Below, piece by piece: positions 35,657 to 45,404 of a stretch of DNA of 64,000 bases. Both the position numbers and the translations under genes were made by a program. The notes beneath the pieces are model-generated. The model saw only the letters and a program-made list of their open reading frames with translations, was not told the origin of the DNA and did no database searches. How positions within the stretch are numbered: position 1 is the stretch's first letter; each line of letters starts with the position of its first letter. Source of the DNA: Cylindrodendrum hubeiense (lineage: Eukaryota > Ascomycota > Sordariomycetes > Hypocreales > Nectriaceae); assembly GCA_014621425.1 (NCBI GenBank), contig JAANBB010000053.1:94638-158637 (forward strand), read 5' to 3'.

Positions 35657-35989
35657 ATGTCCGACCAGATCCAGGAACTCCTCGAGGCCCCCCTCGAGTT
35701 TGCCCGCGACGGCATCCAGTTCGCCAAGCGCTGCACGAAGCGTACGACTCCCCCCTGGCGCAGAAGATGCGATTCCGAGATCCAATACTAACCTGTGTCT
35801 ATCTGCAGCCGACAGGAAGGAGTTCCTCAACATGTGCACCGCCGTCGGCACCGGTTTCGTCATCATGGGCGCGGTTGGCTACATCGTGAAGCTCAGTACG
35901 TGCTCCCTCCTCCTATTGCGCCGTGTGTCGCGACTAACCTGGCAACAGTCCACGTGCCCATCAACCACACCCTCGTGGGCGGTGCTTAA
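35657..35989 (+). CDS. SSS1: Sec61 gamma subunit of the ER translocon
   Basis: Small tail-anchored subunit of the heterotrimeric Sec61 channel in the ER membrane, essential for protein translocation. Exons 35657-35741, 35809-35895 and 35949-35989 give 70 aa, the usual length. The N-terminal amphipathic half reads MSDQIQELLEAPLEFARDG then IQFAKRCTKPDRKEF, followed by the single membrane helix AVGTGFVIMGAVGYIVKLI and the short lumenal tail HVPINHTLVGGA, all conserved in Sec61 gamma. Introns have CTAAC branch sites (ATACTAACC and GACTAACC). The first coding exon starts in a good context (ATCACCATG). This is a conserved housekeeping gene lying between two accessory regions. I used the yeast symbol; local nomenclature may differ. 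Confidence 0.95.
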
Positions 35990-37498
35990 GCGAATCGATC
36001 GATCTGGTTCTTCGGAGTCGCGGCGTTGAGGACAGGGCGAGAGGTGCCATCGAGCACACCAAAGTGCAAGCGTGATAATTGACGACGAGGGAACGAAAAC
36101 AGCGCGAGGCCTGCACCACGACACACCCTATTAGGAGAGTCGTACCATGTATATTATAAGTACCCTGCGAGGAAAGGACATTTCTGCCTACAAATTGGGC
36201 CAGTTTTCATCGCGCTATCCCCGACCGCGTGCCGCGTTGGTGTTTCGAGATTGTGTGTATGTTTAGGCTCTGGGGCCTGCGACCCTGGGAGATGGCATCA
36301 TGCGACTCTGCGCGCCAAGTCGTGACACGTTCGCAAAGGCGCTGGATAGCCCGGCTCGTGGTGCTGAGCGGAACTGGACTGAATCCCACAAGCTGAAGTG
36401 GTGCTGCGCATTTCCATTCAACACCACCATGTCTATCCGCGGGACCAGGGCTCAGTGACCACCAATCCGTAGTAATGGCTCTCAGCTAGCATCTCAGCAG
36501 GCCAGCTAAGCCCAATGAATAGCAACCTCGAGCTGTACCGTCGCGTGTTTGCGCCTGAGAGATCGCGTGCTGCAAGACAGGGAGACAGGGAGCACCAGAA
36601 CCTGTCAAATTAGCGTTACAGTCACTCAGGGGTCTTGTGGGGCCCAGGCGCTAGAAGGCTTCCACTCCTTAATCACACACTGGCCAGCTATCAGTGATAG
36701 GCCAATTCATTCCCAATGGCAACAGATCATGACTATTGTTTTGTGTTTGCATCTCAGTAATTGAGCAAGTAAGACACGTGGCCAACCTATTCCACCTTGT
36801 TGTGCTGGGACGATTGTTGGAAATTTCCCCTCCGCATCGCCACCCCTTTCTTCACGCACTGGCATTAGACAAAGGCCACCAATCGTGAACATGCGCCCGT
36901 GAGCGTAGATGTTCATAAGGGAAATAAATTATTCCAGAATATAATTAATCCGTAGACGTCACTCAAGATCCCCAAGTTCATTTCCCTTTCTAGATCTGAG
37001 CTGCCGCTTCTCTCAGGCTGGGCTGCCCCGGCCCACTTTCGGTTGGCTTCAGGCCACGGCTGCTCGAGAACCAAGGCCACCGAGTTGATACCTTGCCACG
37101 TACCACTTAAGTAAGATGCAATGATGAAGTAATTGCTTCCACCCGCCGGGCCAGAGAATCGAGAGGCCCAAGAGTCCAAGAAGAAGATATATATGGATGG
37201 ACTCACTTTGCGGCTTTGAAGACTCGCCCGAGGATTTCCAACGAGAGGCTGCCACGATGATGGACATATACATGAACACGTTCTGCATTTTTAGGACATG
37301 TTAGGCTCTGCAAAAGCTAGTTTATTGCGGACCAGGAATCCTCGCACCATAGCACGATCGTCCTTGGCCGATGATCACGACGGATCTGGCGCAGGCGCTC
37401 AGGAGATAGCTAAGGAGCAAGAGCGTCTGGATCATACCTCTGTCTTAAGTATAGAAGAATAGCAAACTGCAACGAGGCTGGGTGCTTCAATAAAGGCT
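35990..37498. other. Intergenic, no gene seen
   Basis: About 1.5 kb. The first 150 bases are the 3' region of the Sec61 gamma gene. The rest has only short overlapping ORFs on both strands with no recognisable domain. Confidence 0.5.
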
Positions 37499-38113
37499 CG
37501 TATCCTCAATAATACTGTCCTCGGGGAATGATCAGCTCCACTGGGAATGCGGCGAGCTATTGGCCAGCGAAGCTGCTCCCAGAGGCTCACCAGGATGGAC
37601 GGTACTGAGCTCTCGGAAAGCCCTTTATGTTGACTTGGAGGAACTTCGGAATGAGGTGTGGTCAGACCTTGTACGTGAATATACGCGACATAACCTAACG
37701 TACGAGGGGGACAGCTTGGTCGCGTGCTCTGGAATCGCAAGGCTTTTTTCTACAAGAACTAGCGATTACTACCTCACGGGGCTCTGGAAGAATCGTTTAT
37801 TGCTTGATTTGCTCTGGGCTACACACACAGCGCGATCTATGACCAAGAGGGACCAGTGCTACTCCTCAAGGAAAAGACATTGGTGCACACGCACCTGAGA
37901 TTGACGAGGGGAGGATATTCGAGTCTAAGCTTGGCGAGTATGTACGCACTCAGAGAGAGGCATGGAAGCGCAGTTGGAAGAAGCGAATGGCCGACGCTAC
38001 GGTCAAGGCTGAATTTGGAACCTTTCGCCTGGTGTAGGACGTTGTATGTCGAAGTCTACCATCTCGATCAAATATCCTCAGGGTCCGAACATCATTCACT
38101 ACCTTTCCCATAA
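37499..38113 (+). pseudogene. HET-domain (heterokaryon incompatibility) protein relic
   Basis: A fragment from the middle to C-terminal half of a HET-domain protein. Recognisable pieces are RILNNTVLG in one frame, then after a frame change NDQLHWECGELLASEAAP, and WSDLVREYTRHNLTYEGDSL, SGIARLFS, YYLTGLWKNRLLLDLLW, which match the usual order (W/Y-WEC box; W...VEEYSxRxLT; LSGLA; YLAGLW; LLW). The N-terminal catalytic-like part of the HET domain is absent, and the frame changes again near 37820. Beyond that, a different frame holds a charged segment (ATPQGKDIGAHAPEIDEGRI, then ESKLGEYVRTQREAWKRSWK) that may belong to something else. Non-functional in allorecognition; a scar of a once larger gene. 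Confidence 0.7.
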
Positions 38114-38327
38114 AACCCACCCAGCCCGCTAGCAGTAATTACGTATTATAATTTCAATAGTAATTAGGATTCCTTTTTTATTTTTTATTTTAGAATAGGT
38201 GTTAGAACACATAGCTCAGCGGGGAGGTGTGAGTTCTACTTGTGGGTAACACTAAACTTGCGCGAGAACAGCAATACTCAATGCGATATAGTTGAATCAT
38301 ATGCATATCCGACGACTTTGCGACAGC

Positions 38328-39022
38328 TCAGTGCTTCTTCATCCGTACAGCAGTTCTCTTCATAGCCACTTCCCAATCTTGGACTAACGCCCGAGCACTA
38401 TTGGCCTGGTTCCCTGCCAGCGTATCAATCAGGCTTCCAGTAAGGTCCTGGTAGATGTCAGTTTTGCCAAGCACTACATAGTTTTTGTACTCACATCGAG
38501 GATACCATCAACAGCATCAAGAACCAGACCAATTGGTTCACCAACCAAGGGAATGGTAGTCAAGATTCCAAGACTATCAAGTGTAGTGTTCAGGAGGCTT
38601 TGTAGGCTCTTTGTCAACTGCAGGCTGTCAGTTGCATCCCACGGAAGGCATTTTGTTACTCACACCCCCAAGAGCGTCTACAATCTCTTGGCCAGCTTGA
38701 CCTCTATAGACACCCTTCTGCTTCCCAGTGGTAAAGGTGGAAGTGAGCTGGTTTCCGTTCTTCACAATCACTCCAAGTCCGTTCAAAACAGTCTATCCCA
38801 GTTAGCCGAGAAAATGGAGAAGCATGATCGCCATACATTAAATGGACTCTGCGCATCGATTAGTTCGGGTGCGCTGTTCACTGTGATCTGTCCAGCAGGC
38901 TTCATGAGGTCGTCTGCCGCCTTGGTGAGATCGTTGATATTTTTTGTGAGCTCTGCAGCTGGTAGTATGGCACTCGCCAAGGAGGCCGCTCCCACAACAA
39001 TTAGACTGAGTGAAAAACGCAT
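38328..39022 (-). CDS. HsbA-like secreted hydrophobic-surface-binding protein
   Basis: Family of small secreted proteins first described as adsorbing to hydrophobic surfaces and recruiting hydrolases. Exons complement(38837-39022), (38664-38792), (38495-38617) and (38328-38447), all phase 0, give 185 aa. MRFSLSLIVVGAASLASA is a signal peptide. The mature protein is all-helical: AAELTKNINDLTKAADDLMK, then VNSAPELIDAQSPFN, the LNGLGVIVKNGNQLTST segment, LTKSLQSLLNTTLDSLGI and DLTGSLIDTLAGNQANSARA, ending in the basic tail KRTAVRMKKH. There are no Cys in the mature part. The introns each have GT-AG ends, and three of four exons are 120-129 nt. I chose the internal Met at 39022, not an upstream in-frame one, because it starts the signal peptide. 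Possibly cell-wall or secreted effector-like. Confidence 0.85.
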
Positions 39023-40835
39023 GTTGGCGAGAGAGCTTTTGGGTAGATCTCGGAGCAAAAGAGTTCGTGTAGGGCGTCCTCAGTCGGCCTCAACTACGTG
39101 CTTATTATATCCCCATTGTTATTCTCCACACAATGCAACCTGCGCCGTGTTTTAAACAAACTCGGCATTGACATCATTATCCACTGATAGAAGGAATCCT
39201 GACCTATTGGGTCGGTCCGACTCTAATAGGAAGAAATTCCATCTCTCTGGATTTTCCGGGGCATTCGTCATTCACCAATAGAAAATGCAGATCATTTCCA
39301 GATTGATGTCGAGTTCGAGTCAGAGTCACAGCGTCTCAAGAGCAATGCAAATTGACGGATTTACACCATTGTACCACACCGCGTTAGTGTAACCGACGAG
39401 TCCATATAAACTTATCTACCACATTCACTGTTACGCAATTATAGACAAGTAGTACTGAGCCTAATAACTAATCCGCGTGGTGTCCCGGCATTGATTCACC
39501 ATCTGTCCACGCGCGTGTCCTACAGCCACGCGAAAAGCTCATCAAGGATTCCCTCGGCTACTACACTTGTTATCGGCGTTCATTCACCGTCGGGACATGT
39601 TTATATACACAACATGCGGGCAGATCACAGCATAACAACCAATATCGGCATCGTCAAAGGGGAAGTCGTACAGAAGGGGTACTCCGTGCAACATTGCCGT
39701 CAATTAAGGCCTCTTAATATGTCCTACATAGTACAAAGGCGCTTAGTCGCAGAGAGTAGAGTCTCCGCTTTCCACTGGCGGTATGTATGTAAATTCCATC
39801 TGCAGGCTTTACCTGGAGGGTAAACTACTGTCTAGAACCATTGAGGAATGTTACAGTGACATGATGTCGCAGATGATCGCCCCGGCAGGAATTATGAGCG
39901 GGGAAATATCCCCCTGAAGTAATAATGTAGGTAAAAATTCCATCAAGAGGTGTTTTATGAACCAGAAAGCAGCTCGCAATGTCTCACCGACAACCCAAAC
40001 GTGTAAATCGGAGAGCTGTGGGCAGACTCGTTCTTCCGCTGAAGTTGTAAGTAAGAATTAAATTCATTGACGTGAAAAACTCCCATCGTCACACCCATCT
40101 CAAAGGAGAAGGGCTGGAGTAAAGTGTCTGAGACAATATCAGGAGATTGGGGCTAATCTGCGAATTAGGAACATTGCGACGCGCCCACTCCTTGGGTGTG
40201 GCATTCCATCCATCTCGACTTTTTGCCGATTGATTCGAAATGTCTTGCTTCACTTTTGGTCTTATCTTAACTCAACGTCGATACGCGGCCCGTGACTGTT
40301 GGAATTTGGCCAATGGCTTGTTTGCCCAAAATAATAGTGCTAGTGTGTGGAGGGCCAGCTTCGAACCTTAATATGCTCCCCCACCATCAACAGAGTTCAC
40401 AGCAAGCAATTCATTGATTTCTAGTCACTTTCTAAAAATTGAAAAGAATTATAAAAAACAAATTTAAAAATAAAATGGCTAGGCAATGTTATCATATCCT
40501 TGTTGACTTGGAGTTTCAATTTGCATCCCAATATTGCATCCTGCCAGAGTTGCAGAATGATCACGAGTAATCCTCAGGGACCCTGGGTAGAGAGGTGGTT
40601 GGTTTAAGCTAGAAGCACACCCCTGCTGTCACTTACTATATTGGCCTCATATATGTTACTCTTGGTGCAAAGAAACTCTTATTACTCCTACAAAGGAATA
40701 AAGAAACTACAATATCCAAAATCAACTCCCAAACTCTTCTTGCCACCCCATAGATCGCCAGGTATAGTCAATCCCTTATCCCATGTCACTATCTGGTTAG
40801 TTAGTCGCACTACAACTAACGGGCAGGTATGAAAC
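39023..40835. other. 1.8-kb gene-free region
   Basis: No gene supported. An A/T-run (about 40430-40480) and the optional terminal exon of the next gene (40789-40792) are the only items noted. The 110-codon ORF at 39491-39823 lacks motifs and protein-like composition. Confidence 0.5.
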
Positions 40836-40953
40836 TCACAGCAAAGCCAAGGTCAGATCACCATGGATCCTTGCCTTCAGCTCGATTTCTATTTCTAGGT
40901 TCAAATCGAGGCGCAGCTTAAGTGGATCTTTGCCGCCGCCGCCGCCGTCTTGC

Positions 40954-40998
<45 letters not shown>

Positions 40999-41653
40999 AT
41001 TTGCTGTTGCTGCCGCTGCATTCGCAGCTCCCTCTTCGTCATCGGCCGCTCGTCCTCAGATTCCGATTCAGATTCCGATTCCGATTCCGATTCCTCTTCG
41101 TCCAGCCATGCTGGGCGTCTGCGGCGGACATCCTCTCCCTTGGAGGGCTTTGTCTTTGTCTTTGCGTTCCTTCGAGGGGGCTCAGGTGCTTGCTCGGGAG
41201 TGGGAGGCTCATCGTCTGACTCTTCTTCGGATTCGTCCTCGGAGCCGGAGATATAGTCGTCGTCGAAGACCTCCTCGTCGTTTTGATCGCCTTCGGCGTC
41301 TTCGAACTCGTCACCGCTCTCCTCGGGCTGATCGACAGTCTTTTTCTCAGGCTCTGCGGATTTCTTAGAGGTCTTAGACTTGGACTTGTCTTTAGCAGCG
41401 TCCTTGGGAGCGTCCTTGGGAGCGTCCTTGGGAGCGTCCTTGGGAGTATCTTTGGCAGTGTCTTTGGCAGTGTCGTTGACGGTGTCTTTGGCCGGCTCTT
41501 CGTCTTGCTGTTTGTCAAGTTGTGGAGACTTGGGAGGGGTCGACTGCTGAGGGTTCGGGGGAGCCGAGTCGCCCTGGGTCTGTGTATCCTGGGTGTGTTA
41601 GGTTTGGCCTATTGAATAATAGACATGCGGCATACCTGGGGCGGTGAAGCCAT
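40836..41653 (-). CDS. Acidic LEA-like polyQ protein with C-terminal LDLNLEIEIELK motif
   Basis: No enzymatic domain. Exons complement(41636-41653), only six codons (MASPPQ), and complement(40836-41588) give 256 aa; the intron has a CTAAC branch. In order: Pro/Gln-rich N-terminus; a hydrophilic repeat array on KDTAKDTPKDAPKDAPKDA (LEA-like); an acidic stretch (SGDEFEDAEGDQNDEEVF, DESEEESDDE); a (Ser-Glu)n run; a polyQ tract of about 20 with Met interruptions; a Gly run; and the C-terminal block LRLDLNLEIEIELKARIHGD ending LALL. That block recurs in the protein at 43013. Mostly disordered; the C-terminal block looks like alternating beta strands. A strong donor (GTGAGT) at the stop allows splicing to A-TAG at 40789-40792, with an unchanged protein. 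Divergent from the gene at 42088 over 434 bases. Function unknown; a desiccation or stress role is only suggested by composition. Confidence 0.8.
40950..41022 (-). repeat. CAG/CAA polyglutamine tract
   Basis: About 24 Gln codons (mixed CAG and CAA) with two Met interruptions in the acidic LEA-like protein; length probably varies between strains. A (GGC)n glycine run adjoins it at 40931-40948. Confidence 0.9.
41059..41094 (-). repeat. Hexanucleotide repeat encoding (Ser-Glu)n
   Basis: Six GATTCC/GATTCA units on the + strand, read on the minus strand as alternating GAA and TCG/TCT codons. Confidence 0.85.
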
Positions 41654-42087
41654 TGTTGAGTGATGTTAGTGTGTAGAACAGCTGAAACACAATGGCTAAG
41701 GTTCAATGGATTGTTGTATACTGCACCCTCGAGATTGATGCAAGCCGCTTCGTCTCTTTTGTGGTGGTTCAAAAGACCTAGAAACAGGATGAAGCAGTAT
41801 GCACTGACGCAATAGGCGTCATCGGATGCACCCGGGTCTGTTAACGAACCGGTTTCAGCACACCGAGAACGTTTGATACATCCCAAAAAGTGTATGACGT
41901 AAAGGATACTCGAGCTGATGCTACTTTTATGACGTTATTTGTAGTGATCGATCTGCATGACCAGACAGGGGTGCTGCATAGCAGATGGTGTGGCCGGGGT
42001 GAGCCACCAGACCCCATACTTCAACAGACGTCATTCCCAGCGACCCTGGAGAACTGGATATTCTGGTTTACACACATCAAATTCACC

Positions 42088-42734
42088 ATGGTTATCGGAC
42101 TACTCACGATTGCGTCTATCCCGACCGTCATCGGGGTCGCGGAGGCGATCAGCGCGCAGAAGCAGCAGAATGCCTCGTTGACCAAGGAGCAGGAAAAATT
42201 CAACCTAGCGCCCTTGCTGCGGCGCAAAGGGAAGTCAGTGGAAGCGGGGGTAGTTGTTTTGGCGGGAAACAAGGTGAGTGTACGGTTTATTTGGAGAACA
42301 TGGACTGACGATTCTAGCTCTTTCTCGACCTTCCTGATCGTCCGGCTGAAGGCCACAAGTTTAACGGTTACTATTTCAAGTACCCGGGCGAGGAGGGGCA
42401 CCGGGGGATGGTGAGCACGATCGCTGACGATCCCCCGATGCTCAACTGGATCTATGTGGACAAGGACACACACGCGGTGGAGTTTGGGGCCCGTAAGGAC
42501 ACCGTCGGTCACGTCATTGGGCCGTGGGGTTGGAGCGAAGACGAGCGCTTCCTAACCCTCGAGGGCGAATATGATGCGTTTGTGGCAGTACGCGAGGAGG
42601 CGGATGACGGGCGGTGGGGAGTGTACTGGGACCCTGAGGGTGAGATCCAGGAAACGGCTGGCAAACGGTGTCAGCCCGTGGCGTTGTGTCGCAAGGTCCA
42701 ACGGGGTGTGGAGAGCAGTTTCGTCAAGGACTGA
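42088..42734 (+). CDS. Conserved hypothetical protein next to the LEA-like/DUF3659 genes
   Basis: I do not recognise a named domain. Exons 42088-42273 and 42318-42734 (200 aa), joined over a 44-nt GTGAGT...TAG intron. The first 25 residues (MVIGLLTIASIPTVIGVAEA) are hydrophobic and could be a signal anchor or a membrane-inserting helix. Next comes a charged segment (KEQEKFNLAPLLRRKGKSVE), then a probable compact beta-rich fold: GVVVLAGNKLFLDLPDRPAE, HKFNGYYFKYPGEEGHRGMV, WIYVDKDTHAVEFGARKDTV, GHVIGPWGWSEDERFLTLEG and WGVYWDPEGE. The strong ARG/TRP-Asp periodicity suggests a small barrel. Divergent promoter with the acidic LEA-like gene. I think it is a real, conserved fungal gene; role unknown. 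Confidence 0.75.
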
Positions 42735-43012
42735 AGATCCCTACCGGGTTGTGACCAGGGTGCATGACACACGGTCAGGGGTACCAGGTTTGGGAGCATG
42801 GCGACTACAGAGCATCACCGATCGCGATCATGACCTCATGGAACGAGGGGGAAGCATAAATCCTGTTATTCAGAAGAGGCAGTGAACGTATATGACCTGG
42901 CGTTGAGACTCTGTGTATAATAGAGCAAGAAGAAAGTGACTAAAACGAAGTCAAACCACCACTGCCTCCCGTATCTACACCCTTCTTTACCACACAAACC
43001 ACCACCTTCATC

Positions 43013-43475
43013 ATGTCCACAATGGAAAAGGATCGCGTCTCATCTAACGATGTCGACTCAGACGTAAGCGAAGAGCCTCCCAAGCAGCAGCGCCGCACAA
43101 AGAAGAAGTCCAAGTCCGGCCGACGAAAGCAATCAGGCCCGCTCGACTCGCTCCCCGTAGGCGGCGACGTCGGCAATACGCTCGGCGGCGTCACCAACAC
43201 GCTGGGAGGCGTCACCAACAACGCCGTGGACAAGAAGGGGGGCGACGACGGCGGCAAAAGCGACACGCTGCGGCTGCGGCTGGACCTGAACCTGGACATC
43301 GAGATCCAGCTCAAGGCGAGGATCCACGGCGACCTGGAGCTGGCGCTACTGTACGTGACGATGCCCCCTCCCCCCCGCACTGCTGTCTCTCTTCTATGGC
43401 CGGTATCTTACTTGGCGTTCAATCTCCAGCACAGGATAAACTGGCGACTAACTGCTGTGACTATCCAGGAACTAG
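43013..43475 (+). CDS. Small basic-acidic protein sharing the LDLNLDIEIQLK C-terminal motif
   Basis: 114 aa from exons 43013-43350 and 43469-43475. The N-terminus is charged and disordered (SDVSEEPPKQQRRTKKKSKS, a possible nuclear-targeting cluster), followed by a Gly/Asn/Val repeat (NTLGGVTNTLGGVTNNAV) and the block LRLRLDLNLDIEIQLKARIH then GDLELALL. That block is nearly identical to the end of the acidic protein at 40836-41653. The last intron (43351-43468) begins in phase 2 inside the final Leu codon, as in the paralogous end, and its GCGACTAAC branch matches the other gene's. I prefer the acceptor at 43468 (G-AAC-TAG) to the CACAG acceptors further up; the other choices change only the last few residues. 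Function unknown. Confidence 0.7.
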
Positions 43476-44254
43476 AGCATTCCTTGTCCTGCGCGAGCGT
43501 ACTGTCAGCTTTGGGAATAGGCCTGTTGGGCTGGGATTTGGGCGTTTTGGCTGGGCTGCGAACCGAAATAAATTTCAATCAAATTCTGTTCTTGTCATCT
43601 CCTCCCAGAGTCTTGACGCAATTGTGACAACGTGGTCAACGTCTGGATGCAGCCTCGACAAGGGTATATGCGCTGTCGTTGGTTCGTGTGTCCCCCCTCC
43701 TCCGCTTGTCAACATGACGCCACGCCCAGTCGGGCGACAGCGTCTCGGCTGCCCCCGTATTAGACCCGTATTAGGCCCAGGCGGCCCCGAGTAGCCCCCG
43801 TAATTAACCAGGAACGCGTACTGAGGCCCGTGAGGCGCCGGTGAGGCCACTGTGCGACCGCACTACGGCCTGTCACGTCCGCGCATGGTTAGCGAACCGG
43901 CTTCGCCTGGCTAGTGCGTGATAGCGCCTGTTTCGAGTTGCAATCGAGATCAGCTGCGGTGTACTGGGTAACTCCTCCGTACGGACCACGGCACGCAGAT
44001 GATTTACTCGTCTAAAGTCGAGCTGCATGGATTCAGTGATCCGGACTAGTACCTCCGTCAGCCGACAGGGGTTATCCACCCATCTCGGTCCCAGTCCATC
44101 CAACTCCATCAACTCGACGAGTCATCCGATATATCCCTGCTGACAGACGTCATCTCCCCGCAAATCCTGGAAATGGAGCGTCAGATACACATCAAGACCC
44201 TTCGCGGTGCCTCTCTTTTCCATCGCCAGATCAAAATCATACGCACAAATCACC
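43476..44254. other. Spacer between cluster genes
   Basis: 779 bases, no gene seen. Contains CCCCT (43694-43698) and AGGGG (44067-44071) pentamers that match the yeast stress-response element core. Confidence 0.4.
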
Positions 44255-44947
44255 ATGCCTTCCAGACCAGTGACCCCTGAGGGCTCTCCGACGCATTCCA
44301 CGTACGAAATCAACGTCCCCGTACGAGATGCACGCTCCTCGCCGTCTTCGGAATCCTCTGGATCATCACCGTCGCGGCCACCGTCGCGGCCACCGAACGC
44401 CGAAATCCGCATCCCCAAAATAACACCCCTGGCATCAGCGCCATCGCCCGCTGCGCTCGCCAAAGGCCTCGAGGGCAAGTACGTGGACGAGTTTGGAAAC
44501 ATACTGGACTGGGACGGCACGGTCCTCGGCCGCGTGAGTGGCGATCTCCCATCTATGGTCGGCAGACCGGTCACGGCCACCGGCGAGATTCTAGACATGG
44601 ACGACCAGGTAGTCGGCCACGTTTGCGAAGACTACAGCAAGCCAGACTTGAAGCCCTTGGCAGGCGGGCTCCAGGTGGACTCGGAGGGGAAGATTTACGA
44701 TGACCAAGGAAACGTGGTCGGGAAGCTCAACGTCCCCAAAAGTGGTGATAGCGACAACGGGGAGGAAAAAGGGGAGGACAAACAAAAGGACACAGAAACG
44801 AGCAAGCCCAGCCAGAGCGCTCCGAAACCTGCCTCTGCTCCCAGGCCAGATGAAATGTATCTGGATGTGAAATCAACATATGATGGCATCCAGCTCATCA
44901 TCAAGATACCCACCGTCTTCAACCAAGGCCATAGCAATAATCGATAG
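44255..44947 (+). CDS. Small DUF3659-repeat protein
   Basis: 230 aa, single exon; the ATG at 44255 (ATCACCATG) is favoured over upstream TTG. A Pro/Ser-rich N-terminus with RPPSRPPNAEIRIPK leads to about two and a half DUF3659-type repeats: GLEGKYVDEFGNILDWDGTV then LGRVSGDLPSMVGRPV; ATGEILDMDDQVVGHVCEDY; and LQVDSEGKIYDDQGNVVGKL. The repeat logic is V-D-x-x-G-x-I-x-D-x-x-G-x-V-V-G-x-V, a short beta-hairpin unit. A Lys/Glu/Ser-rich linker and a conserved-looking end (DVKSTYDGIQLIIKIPTVFN) follow. It is a short relative of the giant protein at 45405. DUF3659 proteins are often annotated as LEA-domain proteins; no biochemical role is established as far as I know. Confidence 0.8.
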   Translation: MPSRPVTPEGSPTHSTYEINVPVRDARSSPSSESSGSSPSRPPSRPPNAEIRIPKITPLASAPSPAALAKGLEGKYVDEFGNILDWDGTVLGRVSGDLPSMVGRPVTATGEILDMDDQVVGHVCEDYSKPDLKPLAGGLQVDSEGKIYDDQGNVVGKLNVPKSGDSDNGEEKGEDKQKDTETSKPSQSAPKPASAPRPDEMYLDVKSTYDGIQLIIKIPTVFNQGHSNNR

Positions 44948-45404
44948 TTTTTTGAGTTCAAGTCGTGACGAAGTTTTGGTGTCAAATGTGCAAGTTTCTA
45001 AATGTACGTAGGGGCGCCCATGGCCATTTTAAAGCCTAGCAGGGTAGTCCCTTGTGAATCAAGCATCGGCGGTTCAAGCCCACTGCAAATCTCGATCTCC
45101 CACACCATCAAGCGGAGGATCGACCGTCCCCACCTCCCAGAAGCCGGTTTTCATGCATATAAGGCTCCAGGACGCTTACACCCGAGGCCAATCACTTGAA
45201 ACGTCCGGCGTTGGCCACTTCCACGAACCAGCTGAGCCTGCGCAAGTCTTTACGTCATCCAATGCCATCACCACACCCTTCAACTGCGGATCTTCGTAAT
45301 GACGCGCAGTGTGATGGTTCGTACGACGAGACCATGCCCGGTAGGATCATAATTGCCTTCATGGCGTTGGCTCTGACGTTTAGACTGCTCGACGTCTGGA
45401 CGTC

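Noticed and set aside
38200..38250. tRNA-like A-box (TAGCTCAGCGGGGAGG)
   Set aside because: No matching B-box or foldable cloverleaf follows, so no tRNA is called.
39491..39823. 110-codon plus-strand ORF
   Set aside because: No conserved motifs, no splice-compatible partners and a composition like flanking non-coding DNA.
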